Translations under genes and position numbers: made by a program
Notes under the pieces: model-generated
Seen by the model: only the letters and a program-made list of their open reading frames with translations
Databases searched by the model: none
What the model was told of the DNA's origin: nothing
Shown: in pieces, positions 9,701 through 18,228 of the stretch
How positions within the stretch are numbered: the first letter of the stretch is position 1
Layout of the letters: the number at the start of each line of letters is the position of its first letter
Assembly (NCBI GenBank): GCA_949128115.1
Contig: OX421968.1
Coordinates: forward strand, 30,532,877 to 30,596,876
Reading direction: 5' to 3'
From: Anaspis maculata
Taxonomy: Eukaryota > Arthropoda > Insecta > Coleoptera > Scraptiidae
DNA: 64,000 bases

Positions 9701-11232
9701 TCGGGAAAATATCCCAAGACACGCCATGCATGCAGCTACTAGAACATCTCCAAGAATCAGAAAATCAAATGAAGTGGATAAAATCAAGCATCGCTTCAAG
9801 ATCCCATCGAAGAAAGAGAGGACTCGTCGGAAAGCTGATGACGTCACTCTTCGGGGTCAATGATGAAGTATATCAAGATATAAACAACCTGGAGAAAAAC
9901 CAACAAGAGCTGATCAAAGCATCAAGTCACCAAACAAAATTTATGATATCGGCCCTGTCAACCTTCAACATGACAGAAGTCAGGATCAACAAAAAATTAA
10001 AAAGATTCCAGGACAAACTGAACGAAGGCATAAAACTCATCAATGAAATGGCAAATTGGTGGGGGAAAGCTGACGAAAACAAATTAAACATCAACATTCT
10101 GACGTCATATGAACTAGCAAACAATTATATTCAAGACATAGTACACCACTATAACAGGTTGCTGAACGTGCAATTAAGCCAAAGAGAGTTTTATGAACTA
10201 ATGACACCAGTCCACATAAACAACGAAATTATGAAGGCGAGCACAAAGCTTCCTTCCAACATCGAGATTAGAACACGACCATTGATCAACACACAAGTAA
10301 AAATCAGTGAAAAATTCATCCATGTATATGGACATTTCCCGATGGCGGAAAAATCTGATTTCGCCATTTACAAACCCACGCCGATCCCATTGAAGATAGA
10401 AAACGACTCGTGCCTGATGTTGGAGGTGCCAGATGGAATTATAGCCGTCGACTACAATACACAGCTATATTTCCACCTTTCAAATGAAGAACTCAAGGAT
10501 AGCATAGTTCTGGACGACAACACGTATCTATGCACACCCTCAACAGTTCAAAGTATAGAAAACAGCCCCAATTGTATCATCGACGAGATATTCCAACGGA
10601 CCAAAGTCAACACATGCAGAATACAGAAAGCGCGAGTTACTACAATCACATGGAAAAGACTCGACACTACCAACACATGGTTATTCGTAACCAACAAGCC
10701 AATCAAGATAGCCGTCATATGCCAAGGGATTCGAGAAGACGTTGAACTTCGCGACAGTGGGATGATCCAAATCAGCCAAGAATGCATCATCAAGACGAGA
10801 AACAATATACTGACACCGCGAAGACTTCAGAAAATCCAAGTACTAGCAGGGTTCACCAAACATGTTCCAGCCTTACTTGACACGATGAACATCACCACTC
10901 GAGCCCAACCAGCCGTACTACAAGATGAAGAACCAGTTCTAGATACTTCCGACCAGATCACATCAATAAAGCGCCAGGAAGACCAACTAGAACAACAACT
11001 AAGCGACCAGAATTGGGTTGAAATAACCCATCACACCGCCATCACCAGCGCCGTTATGTTTGGGATAGCCGCAGCCGTAGTCAGCATCGTCTATCTCGTA
11101 CAACAATGCTGGAAGAAGAGAACCCAAGAGGACAACAACCCAAGGCCTCGAGCCAGAACCACCGCTTCATCAGAGAGAGATGATGCAAACGGGATAGAAC
11201 TGCAGCCAATCTACACAGCAGTCAACGTATAA
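3796..11232 (+). CDS. BEL/Pao gag-pol-env polyprotein, 2478 aa
   Basis: One uninterrupted frame encodes all retroelement proteins. Domains in order: coiled N-terminal region; DUF1759-type Gag core (about 265-410); a CCHC zinc knuckle (465-478) and a second Cys/His cluster (about 499-528); aspartic protease with IDQGSQ (Asp606); reverse transcriptase with the first catalytic Asp in ADIEKMY (933) and YMDD (1009-1012); RNase H-like domain with HGFCDAS (Asp1184) and YSDS (Asp1260); HHCC integrase finger (about 1490-1540); integrase core Asp1561, Asp1627, Glu1678; a DUF5641-like tail (about 1735-1850). An Env-like part follows: hydrophobic signal segment (about 1889-1907), furin-type site RRKR (2005-2008) before GLVG, a coiled-coil stretch, and a C-terminal membrane span (about 2416-2438) with a 40-residue tail. 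Drosophila roo is known to have a similar one-frame layout. The ATG at 3796 is the first in frame after the leader stop. No break was seen. Confidence 0.93.
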   Translation: MSPELSIVQEKEEQEIARDMPLEHSPNKKEKPPMISNPLQEENQQSSSQKEIDKMENLPELIDRQEELGDKITNFVRNCKKDGPSKKSIDYWESRTSKLEECWMKIDEIQQNVAEIDENRNKSQYEAIKKKYTEACIFIAEEKKKMAFQTTVTHPLQDEEVGKELKKKINILNVMVDKMVDFMTEIYAKLDKQEASHKYQSFIEEINKEWRKIDDAHTEIRAEGTDVQQYYRVKDEYRELTDKLEELIYDSMEAKQRPRVQLPKAKIPTFEGGYEQWTTFHDLFKKMIHENTALSRTEKMQFLKTNIKGEPSRLIQHLLITEANYEDAWRILNDRYNNTRLLLSKLLDKLFDMPVIYQESSAQLRKLHDTASECLSAIGNLGIKTTEWGPIVTKMVTRKWDPETNRIYEQSLKNPNEVQKFSELMEFLRARFQSLEMTTKAAVRESIESRSRRNGTSRFTTRAPCNICNINGHSTQQCYTLQKLSPNEKRKLIQEKHLCMICLNHDEKSRCLSTRRCETCNQPHHTTLHMEETRNARWSKSNPNPERTSYRTSRQPSEMNNNNNNKPRPVTTSHVNKQNNVLLATALLNVNNARSGTNELIRVLIDQGSQAAFMTEEAVQRLELTKTKIHTEICGMGDTTPKIAKSKVEVQLTPRFPSKYYINVEMIVLPKLTQTLPSNEVWCETSEWDNHMLADPTFNIPGPVDAILGAREFAEIAKNGLRKSKSGLFGQNTELGWILSGNVKDNEIEKFQIINMIAQVEEDAQLTKFWEIEEVDATRANNHEEEQCEEFYDQTTERNGDGSYTVRIPFKTKHDDMGNSRSRAVSRLLQLEKRLAKDMDLKIQYHKFMEEYLHLKHMEPTKDYQGGAYYIPHQAVIREASTTTKLRVVFDASCKTSKGISLNDIMYTGPRLQQELFDILLRWRMYEIAFIADIEKMYRQIRIHKDDQEYQRILWRFDEGTPIQEYELTTVTYGTAAAPYLAVRTLQQLARDEAKTFPKASKIALRDFYMDDLMTGANSLEEAREIQDELMKMMQSGNLTLRKWVSNKNEMLKELPETLRELIEIPENETKKSLGVLWAPYDDSFRIKINVTEEKKPTKRHILSEVAKIFDPIGWLAPVIIKAKILIQKLWIQNLQWDEIVPEELQTEWSSFHKQLKAMKEITIPRWIQYNPSRDQIELHGFCDASEKAYGAVIYTKCTDLATKRTTITILTAKSRVAPTKIKSTLPRLELCAAVLLAKLMKRAAGTLEIQEPKTFAYSDSMITLGWIKGDPSRWKTFVANRVSEATKCIPPQQWHYVATEENPADIISRGIEPMKMKNHELWWKGPAWLSQATKQSENEEIEEPEEERKRQIQSFQAKVEETGESLLNRFSGYTKMLRTIAYCNRFINNCNKKKQKQHGCLTVKELDNSLKQIIKITQSHSFEKESKALIKKKSIDKTNQIACLNPFMDNEGIMRVGGRLQNSALSYNEKHPIILKRDCHITRLIIENAHTVTLHGGGQTTLAYIRRQFWIINGKKAVNALIKKCTICIRYNAVAAQQRMGELPAPRVTPASPFSHTGVDYAGPIQIRATKGRGHKAYKGYIAIFVCLSTKAIHLEVVSDMTTDTFLAAFKRFTARRGSCQHMYSDNGTTFVGAKNILDEEVRTILQDENLTDKMTTIGTQWHFIPPAAPNFGGLWEAGVKSMKYHLKRIIGDTTMTYEELTTLMHQIEAALNSRPLIPLTETSENEVLTPGHFLIGRALVSPPDPIETPVNRNLSERWRLLQKMKKDFWKTWSSEYLSKLQQRYKWKNEQDNVEVGDIVIIKEEFHPSKWPLATIAETHPGKDNLVRAVTLKRNGGIQQKRAINTIIPLLKKTDDSKITTQTVLANAARVTMKASPDRKTTRKSHGLLIMLIAVMAAITQQGHAQEINPRYKVLHPAPGLYIEHLGQARIERGTFRIELQFSQTKLEEDVQSVTNTTKKMKQLCDKVGKISQDTPCMQLLEHLQESENQMKWIKSSIASRSHRRKRGLVGKLMTSLFGVNDEVYQDINNLEKNQQELIKASSHQTKFMISALSTFNMTEVRINKKLKRFQDKLNEGIKLINEMANWWGKADENKLNINILTSYELANNYIQDIVHHYNRLLNVQLSQREFYELMTPVHINNEIMKASTKLPSNIEIRTRPLINTQVKISEKFIHVYGHFPMAEKSDFAIYKPTPIPLKIENDSCLMLEVPDGIIAVDYNTQLYFHLSNEELKDSIVLDDNTYLCTPSTVQSIENSPNCIIDEIFQRTKVNTCRIQKARVTTITWKRLDTTNTWLFVTNKPIKIAVICQGIREDVELRDSGMIQISQECIIKTRNNILTPRRLQKIQVLAGFTKHVPALLDTMNITTRAQPAVLQDEEPVLDTSDQITSIKRQEDQLEQQLSDQNWVEITHHTAITSAVMFGIAAAVVSIVYLVQQCWKKRTQEDNNPRPRARTTASSERDDANGIELQPIYTAVNV

Positions 11233-11259
11233 ACATATTTACTTTTTGAGGCGGCAATA

Positions 11260-11615
11260 TGTTCAATCTTCAGTGAACAGGGTTTTCATAATTTCCAAAT
11301 TCACACATGTAAATACTTTATTGTTTTTATTATCATAACGCGGCAAGGTTGAACGATTGCAACTAAGCAAGGACGCACAGAGTAAACCCATAGTAATAAT
11401 AAGCAGACGTTGCAGTTCTGCGACCCAGAGACACACCTCATGTAATCATCTACGTCATATCAACCATTTGTATATAAACTCATAATTTGTAACAAATAAA
11501 CCAGTATCGAATTAACATCGTTTCGTACTCAACATGGCTATGGGAACTTACAACTCCCGCTAAAAATAGCCGCCCTTTGGTGCAGTAGAAGAACGCTATT
11601 GACCAAAGCAAGACA
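11260..11615 (+). repeat. 3' LTR of BEL/Pao element 1
   Basis: 356 bp. I found no difference from 2905-3260 on a base-by-base reading. It begins 27 bases after the stop codon of the polyprotein and is followed by the TCAT duplication. Confidence 0.95.
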
Positions 11616-11910
11616 TCATCGAGGCGTATTTTCGAACTTATGTGCGAGGAAACGAAGTTTAGGGATGTAGCCAGCGTTTATGTTCAGAAGATTTCCAGCA
11701 GCACTCTCCAGATTTTGCAGTAGTACCTACCAGACAAGTTTCAAAAGTGTCTTGCACATTCTCTCAAGAAATTGGACTCTCTTTGGAGACATGCCAGAAA
11801 ATTGTCAGACGGACTTGGCCATGAAATCGTTAAAATACAGAATACACTCATCAAGCTCTATTGCCGCGCCGGCAGACCACCCCTGACGTCTTCCTTACTG
11901 GCACTGGTTT

Positions 11911-12126
11911 GTGGATGATTTGATGAACGACAACCTGCTCAACTTGACTCTTTTTACTGAAGAGGTGTGGTTCCATCTTTCAGAGTACATCAATTCACTT
12001 AATTCACGCCGATTCACAAAATTCACGCCGATTCACACAAACGCACTTCTGGCACGATCAGAGATCAATAATATGGGACGTAACTTGTCAAAGTTTGACA
12101 AATTTATTACAAAAGGATTACGCTAG
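11911..12126 (+). pseudogene. Mariner/IS630-type transposase fragment
   Basis: The translation contains FTEEVWFHLSEYINSLNSR, which resembles the segment around the first catalytic acidic residue of mariner-like DDE transposases (family pattern: F-x-D-E-x-W-F-H-L-x-G-Y-V-N). The residue usually seen as Asp is Glu here, and nothing of the second and third catalytic regions follows. Upstream, 11616-11910 has short broken frames only. It lies between the proposed mariner ends, which fits. It is a decayed fragment; I am moderately sure of the family and quite sure it is not functional. Confidence 0.6.
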
Positions 12127-12400
12127 TTTCGACAGACGTTTTTGAATTCACAGGCACCCTTGACCCATTTAATTTATGAACGCTCGGTATAAGCTCTCAT
12201 GTGTTCTGGAATGCTTCCAAGTATAAAAATAAGTTTTTTTTTTAAACTAACCCTCGAATCGCGCCCCGTTCTCCGATAACAAAAAAAAAACAAAAGCGGT
12301 TGGCAGCCCATGCATTGTATGCAGAACATGTTGATGAACAATTTTCTTTCCAAAGTTTTTTCTGTCAGATCAGTCATTTACCAGATATTCACCTTGAAAC

Positions 12401-13815
12401 CACGGATTTCTGAATATAGAGCTGGATTGCCAATCACAATATACCCCCACCACAATTTTTGTCGAACGCGTGTTGGCCGCCATACTGTGCTAATTTTTAG
12501 TAACTTTAATGCTTGTGGGTTGGCAAAGCTGCGAATAATTGTCATTCCTGAGTGTCACTTTGATTGCCAAATGTCACCCAAATGTCAATCTATTGTCATT
12601 TTTTGACGTTTTTCTTGTTTATCCGTTTCTTTGTGCGAAGTTTTCTCGGCGTTTTTCAGTGATTTGTTGAAGAAAAAGACTTGATGTCGTCCTGTTTTGT
12701 GCCTAGTTGCAAAAATAGCGACAAACAAAACGGCATAACTTATCATGTGTAAGTTCGATGTTTTTATCCGATTTTTCATTTATTACAAAAGAATTATTTC
12801 AGGTTTCCGAAACGATCAAAGTGGAGTGGCTCCAGGCCATCAGTAGGGATCAACAAACATTTATTCAGCAGCGTAACAATGAGAGCGTGTTTGTTCAGAT
12901 CATTTCTTGGATGAAGCATTCGAGCGAATTGGATTGCTCAAGAAACTGAAACCCAATGTAATTCCTTCACTTGATTTGCCTACCCTGAGACCACGGTATA
13001 CCTGAGACCCATTCCAGTAGCTTCAGAAAGTCAAGCTATCCAGGAAGCTCCAACAACCACAAGCCAAGTTATGCCGGAATCATGACCAGATCAAGCTATG
13101 CCGAAAGCATCAACAAGCCAAGCTATGTCGGAATTATTATTAAGCACAAATGAACAATTATGTTATACTTCAGTAATTGTTTTCATTTTATTTTTGTTAT
13201 ATAAATCAGGTTCGTGTTTGTGTTGTTTTGTAGCGTTTTAAAATCACTAGAACCGATCCAGTTCGGCTCTAAAATCAGGGGATCCGATAGGTTCTCGAAA
13301 ATCCTTGCCCACTCAGTGATAGCGATTTTCGAGCTGAACTGGCTCCGTTCTGGCCAGTCGAAGGCGCCATTAGTTTTTTGCTTGAGTTTCTACGTTTTGT
13401 CTTCGAAACAATTCATCAAATACCTTACGTTTCCAACATGTATGTTGTTAACTATTCCGAAATAAAATGAGCTGCAATTTGTAATGAACAACATTAATGG
13501 AATCATAACCACTAACCAATAATTAAAAAATGAATAATAGGAAGATTCAAAAACCAAGAATCATTCTACGAAACAAAAGTACAAGCATCTTAGCTTTCTC
13601 CCTGTAGGACTCGTCCAGTTTCAGGTAATTATTATTTCACAAATAATATTTGAAACAAATGTAAACACCAATGCACAAAAGACGGCGGTTTATATTTTGA
13701 ATCCGATTTGTTGCCCGTCAGCCAATAACATTTTAGCACAGTATGGCGGCCAGCTGGGTTCGGACAACACGCATGTGTTGTATTAGCTATCCAGCTCTAT
13801 ATTCAGAAATCCGTG
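12401..13815 (+). mobile_element. P-superfamily-like DNA element, 1415 bp
   Basis: The ends are perfect inverted repeats of about 27 bp beginning CACGGATTTCTGAATATAGA. A second inverted block, GGCCGCCATACTGTGCTAA, sits about 80 bp inside each end (near 12476 and 13724). CTTGAAAC flanks both sides (12393-12400 and 13816-13823), an 8-bp duplication. An 8-bp duplication plus a THAP domain points to the P superfamily; Kolobok, the other THAP-bearing group, makes TTAA duplications. At 1.4 kb and with a broken THAP gene only, it cannot encode a transposase. Confidence 0.85.
12684..13012 (+). pseudogene. THAP-domain gene, frameshifted and truncated
   Basis: Exon 1 (12684-12748) encodes MSSCFVPSCKNSDKQNG and ends at a GTAAGT donor. 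A 54-bp intron ends in TTATTTCAG, and exon 2 (12803 on) resumes with FPK in phase. The C-x4-C pair, the FPK, the WLQAI segment and the CSDHF motif match the C2CH zinc-coordinating pattern of THAP DNA-binding domains. In this copy FPK, WLQAI and CSDHF lie in three different frames, so there are at least two frameshifts, near 12815 and between 12860 and 12886. The frame closes with a stop near 13010. In P elements THAP is the N-terminal DNA-binding part of the transposase; the catalytic part is absent. Confidence 0.8.
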
Positions 13816-13823
13816 CTTGAAAC

Positions 13824-14987
13824 ACAGCGTTACATAGATTTCGCGCTGCGCGATTGAAACTACCCCCCACTTCAACCGCTGTTTACGCGAATCAGGTGGG
13901 ACCTAGGCATGTAGTTGGTGATATCGTTTTGATGCAGAATTTAGTGAGGAGTATTTTGATTCCTATACATATTTCACGTGTAAGTAACCGTTTGGCAGAA
14001 AAATGAGAAAAACCAGCACCGTGTCACTTTTGACACTTGGGGACTTTTTTTGGTGAATAAGAACATGCTTGAACATGCTTCCGAATATAATATCTGCAAA
14101 AACTCAGCCTGGCATCAATGACTATCAAAGCTGTCTACCTCATTTCAAATAGGTCCTGGACTAATGACTCACGGACAGCACAGCAGGGCCGGATGCAGAA
14201 GGCGAAGCCCGAGGCTATGACGATTGACGACCATGCCCACTTTCTTCTATATGAAATTTTTTTCGAGCAGTCTACAAACTCGAAGGCTAACACAATAAAT
14301 ATAGATCCGTCATAATTATTATATCATCCCGGAGCCGAGATCTGACCAGATATTCGAAAATTACGTTTACTATTGTGTATACACACGCCATGTTAATATT
14401 AGCAAACAATATCGTGAATTTGTCAGAAAACATCTTTTATCTGTGTAAATGCCTCCCGAAAGGCCATTCACTCACGAATTTACACGCGAAGCTTTCTAAT
14501 ACCGCGCCGATATAATTAAGCTATATAATTCCTTTAATGGAATAACCATTTTGAACGGATACATAGTAAAATTTTAATTTCATATACGGCCTCTGTAAAA
14601 TTTTTGATGAGCCATGGGGCAGCAGCAGCAGCAATATCCGCATAGCCGAAGCTTTTCATTACATTGTAATCGAAGATGGATAAAAATGAAAAGCTTCGCG
14701 CACGCCGAGTTCTTTATTTATTATTAGATCGATGTTTTACGACAAAATAACAATTTTTCTTGAAAAGCATATTTTCTCATATAACCCGACGGAAAAAAGC
14801 TTTTGAAGTCTTCTGCCCTATGCGGTATTTTGGTTCGTCGTTATTTTAAATAGACTTCCAAATCTGATGTTCCTCTGCTGTCAACAAGATGCGTCGATAT
14901 GGATTTCATACAAATTCACGTGCTTTGTTACCAGTTTGTAGCAGATGCGTATACAGTTTTTATCGCATTTTCGTAGGAAATCCGCTG
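13824..14987. other. No gene recognised
   Basis: Both strands have only short frames without recognisable domains. One hairpin (14647-14698) is listed separately. A CAG-rich run of a few units lies near 14620-14632. Confidence 0.6.
14647..14698. repeat. Short inverted repeat (hairpin)
   Basis: CGAAGCTTTTCATT at 14647-14660 pairs perfectly with AATGAAAAGCTTCG at 14685-14698, a 14-bp stem with a 24-base loop. No T-run follows, so a terminator is not suggested. Confidence 0.8.
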
Positions 14988-15031
14988 GCTAAAATGAAAA
15001 CTTGCTGCTAAATAAGCTGACGGAACCCACC
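14988..15031. mobile_element. End fragment of the Harbinger-like MITE family
   Basis: About 44 bp, including GCTAAATAAGCTGACGGAAC, match the right end of the complete MITE at 34696-34860 with a few substitutions. The other end is not found, so this is a relic. Confidence 0.65.
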
Positions 15032-15298
15032 TTATTAACCACGCGCACTTCCCAGGGGTCGAATGTTCATAGCTCGATTCCAGGTCGCCTGCTCATTATT
15101 CTTCCTCCAGGGCAGTGGTCAACTTCAACAACCTAGAGAAGTTCATGGATCCCAAGCTGTGGCCCAGTGGTGTGCTTGTTTCAAGATTTTTTCACCGTCG
15201 TGCCGATCCACCTTCCCAGAAGTAGTCGGCTCTAACTCGATTGCTGTCGCCAAAGAAGACTGTCGCTGAGTTTCTTTGTAGCATCTGAATATTCAGTC

Positions 15299-15939
15299 AC
15301 TTCGAAACAAATGTAGCGAATTTGAGTTTTTCCTAAATGATGACAAACCGTATTTTGTTTGTCTTAATGAACACTGGTTGAACCGGGATGAACTTGACAT
15401 TACCGTGCTGAAGAATTATCGCCTTGGTTCGGGCTTCTGCAGAACAAATTTCATACACGGTGGGGTGACTGTCTTTTATCGGGAGGGCTGCGTCGGCTGC
15501 GTGAAGTTGAAGAAGATTGGAGACTTATCAGTTGAGGGGGTATGCGAGATGTGACGTGGTGCTAACAGTTTACAGATCTCCAAATGGAAGTCTGAGCGAC
15601 TTCATGGAAGTACTTCATGGTACTCTAGAAATATTGTGCGATAAACATAAGAATCTCATAGTAACTGGCGATTTTAATGTCCATTTTGGTACGAGAGATC
15701 GAAATGCAGCATCAGTGATTTGTATATTTGATTCTTTTGGAATGTCATCAACCAACAGTTATTCTACTAGACAAGGAAACTGTCTAGATAACGTTCTTGT
15801 GAGTTCCTGTGTGAATGCAAACAAAACTGATACTGTCATAACTAATTTGTCTGATCACCTGGCTCTCAGCCTAAGCTACTCTCTTGAAGTGTCTAACGCT
15901 CCATCTAAGCGAGTAACCTATACCCCACCGCTTGTGTAG
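15299..15939 (+). pseudogene. LINE 1 endonuclease domain, two frames
   Basis: 15299-15546 carries CLNEHWLNRDEL and GGVTVFYREG, typical of the N-terminal half of APE-type endonucleases, where the N-E-H-W segment holds a metal-binding Glu. The frame then shifts; 15517-15939 carries VYRSPNG, IVTGDFNVHFG, NCLDNV and LSDHLAL, the catalytic Asp/Asn and terminal Ser-Asp-His motifs. In a working LINE this domain nicks the target DNA. At least one frameshift separates the halves, so the protein is broken. Confidence 0.8.
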
Positions 15940-17270
15940 TTTGCATAGGCTGCACCCGGATCTTAGCTTGGGAAACGCGATCAAGAGATATCGGGCACGT
16001 TACAAAGCTCAGTTGACAATAATAGCCAAGTTGGCTGCACATGATAAGTTTATATCTGACGCGACCAATCGGCAGAGGGCAATATGGTCTTCAACAATGG
16101 GTTCTAATGCAAATAAAAGCAACAAACGAGCAAGCTGTAGTTTGTCAGCTAGTGATTTCAATAAGTACTTCTCAAATATCGCAAATGACTTAGTGGGGAA
16201 TTTGCCTTCCTCAAAAGGAAAATTCACCGATTATTCGAACAAAAACCACGGTAAATGTAACTCAACTCCACCTTTTCTTTTACAAATGTGACTCACATTC
16301 AGGTAAACGACGTCATTGGCAAACTCAAGAACACCGAAGGAAGAGATGCTTATGGAATCAATGAAAAGATATTGAAATCGATTAGGTACCTACGTAATTC
16401 TTGTACCTCTCACCAAGTTGCTGAATTTGTGTTTGGATTCAGACACCTTTACGGCCGTGCTGAAGCTGGCAATCTTATCCACAAAAAAAATTGATATTAA
16501 TGATCCAACTTATTACAGATCAATTTCAATAATCCCTGTTTTGCAAAGATTTTTGAATTTTGAAACCGTTATGAATTCGCAAATAACAAATTATTTTGAA
16601 CACAATGATCTCTTCAGCCATTGTCAGTTCGGCTTTCGGTCTGGAAAGTCCACAAAACTTGTCATTGCGTCGCTGGTTGAGTTGATAAACGCCGGGTTTG
16701 AGGATATGATATGATGATGATCCCCCAAGATGCTTTCACTTTGGGGGAGTTTTATGACTTGCCTAAGGCCTTTGACTGCGTGTCCCATGACATCTTGCTG
16801 AGAAAATTCGAGTTCTATAACTTTCACCCTCGAAGCGTTGAGTTGTTGAGATCATATATGAAAAAGACATCAATACATCAGTTACCGCGGCGTTGTCTCG
16901 GACACCACGATCTTGCAACACGGAGTACCGCAGGGTTCAATCTGAGGACCCCTCGTGTTCCTTATTTTTGCGAATGACTTGCCACAAGCGATCATTGACC
17001 CCAGTTCGAAGTTCATTCTTTTTACCTGGATCCTAAACTTGGTTAGGAGCCGCAGGCTGTCTCTGTGCCGGAGGGTTCCTGAAACCAACTTTTTGTTGCG
17101 AAGTTTGGCGAGCAGAGTGTTCGAGCAAACGCTTAAAAATTCACATTATGGAATAATTCATTCGGTGATCACCTATGGTATTTTAATCTGGGGTCATTCT
17201 GCTCATCTTTTATCTGTTTTTTTTCTTTGCAAAGAAGAGCAGTCCGCATTATTGGTAATTTGGTAATGTG
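15932..17270 (+). pseudogene. LINE 1 linker and reverse transcriptase, broken
   Basis: 15932-16290 is linker-like, with many Lys/Arg and an RAIWSSTMGS segment. 16288-16400 has the VNDVIGKLKNTEGRDAYGI start of the polymerase; 16418-16714 has YRSISIIPV and QFGFRSGKST; 16750-16860 has DLPKAFDCVSHDILLRK; about 16910-16980 has GVPQGS, a stop, then GPLVFLIFANDLP. The catalytic F/YADD box is missing: the frame jumps from the palm to a thumb-like VITYGILIWGHS (about 17165), implying an internal deletion near 17020-17100. Several frames are used, so it is inactive. Confidence 0.8.
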
Positions 17271-17795
17271 AAGACTGTAGACAGACTCTTAAAAGCCTTC
17301 GGTCTATATCATGAAGTGTTAACTGTACGTGAGGAATCATCTCCTCGATATAAGTAAGTCTTACGAACAGATGCATCATTATAGTACGAGAAACAGTAAG
17401 AACATATATAGTCCCTACTTTTTTGAGGTTGAAAAATACTAGAGATGGAACACACTTCCTATATCGGTTAGAGCTCTAGATAGAGAAAACTCCAAATCGT
17501 GGGTGAAAAACCACTTACTTCAGAATCCATATTATAAGGTTGAAGAGTTCCTATTAAAAAAATTAATGTCTACGTTAGATTGCCTTTTTTCCGTTGATTT
17601 TAACCTGTTGTTTGATTTTTATGTATACGTTGATACTTGAATGTCTGATTACTGTGATGTCATTGTCTGTTATGATATGTACACTGTACAGTATTGGTGA
17701 GTTCTTCAGCAATATTTTTGAAAACTGTTTGACTTTTGTAAATGCATGATTTGTAGCCTTTGGGAGCATCAATAAACTTACTTACCGACTTACTT

Positions 17796-18228
17796 ACTAC
17801 TAATGTCTTTTTTACGCAGATGTTGATGTATGCATTTTTTTGTATACTTACTCACATTCTATACCACGTACTTCTTTCACGGCTCTACACCTCTATAGGT
17901 ATTATAATATCTGTAATTAATATTATTTGCGCGAATAAAACTCATCTTCTCTTATCTTTTGGGTTCCGTACAGGAGCTTGGGCTCGGAATGATGGCACCC
18001 AACGTTTGGACTCAACACTTTGGGTGTTGGAGTTTTCAATGGGTTGCCTGTAAGCGTGAGTCAGCCCACAATAAAAAAGCAATTTAAAATAGAAATTAAA
18101 GAGCTTCTTCTTGAAGAATCTCTACGTGATAGCCTGGAGGACTTCTGGCTAGCGTTTTATTGTGTAAATAAAACGTTGTAAATGGTTCTATTGTGTAAAT
18201 GGTTGAAAATATCTGAAGTGAGAGCAGT
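17796..18228. other. No gene recognised
   Basis: Short frames only, without recognisable motifs; AT-rich spacer between LINE 1 and the array-bearing element. Confidence 0.55.

Larger units (their letters stand above)
2905..11615 (+). mobile_element. BEL/Pao LTR retrotransposon with env, young copy
   Basis: The element has 356-bp LTRs starting TG and ending CA, a primer-binding site directly after the left LTR, a 535-bp repeat-rich leader and one uninterrupted gag-pol-env frame. TCAT flanks it on both sides (2901-2904 and 11616-11619), a 4-bp duplication as is usual in this superfamily. The two LTRs look identical when read side by side, which implies a recent insertion. It landed inside the mariner remnant. 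A polypurine tract before the right LTR is weak, being a short GAGGCGG-containing stretch near 11249-11255. Confidence 0.95.
2740..12187 (+). mobile_element. Tc1/mariner-like DNA transposon remnant, split by a BEL/Pao insertion
   Basis: Inverted ends of about 62 bp with a few mismatches lie at 2740-2803 and 12124-12187. The outermost bases are CCGAG, followed by GTTCATAAATTAAATGGG. Each end is flanked by TA (2738-2739 and 12188-12189), the duplication expected of Tc1/mariner. Removing the BEL/Pao element leaves only about 730 bp, too short for a full transposase, so the copy was already deleted. A transposase-like fragment at 11911-12126 supports the assignment. The exact family is inferred. 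Confidence 0.75.
15299..17795 (+). mobile_element. Non-LTR retrotransposon (LINE 1), degenerate, jockey/CR1-like
   Basis: Pieces of an APE-type endonuclease, a linker, a reverse transcriptase and a short C-terminal part occur in the normal order on the plus strand, but in several frames. The sequence ends with AATAAA and TTAC-rich short repeats (about 17770-17795), a plausible LINE tail. No target duplication was identified. Confidence 0.8.
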
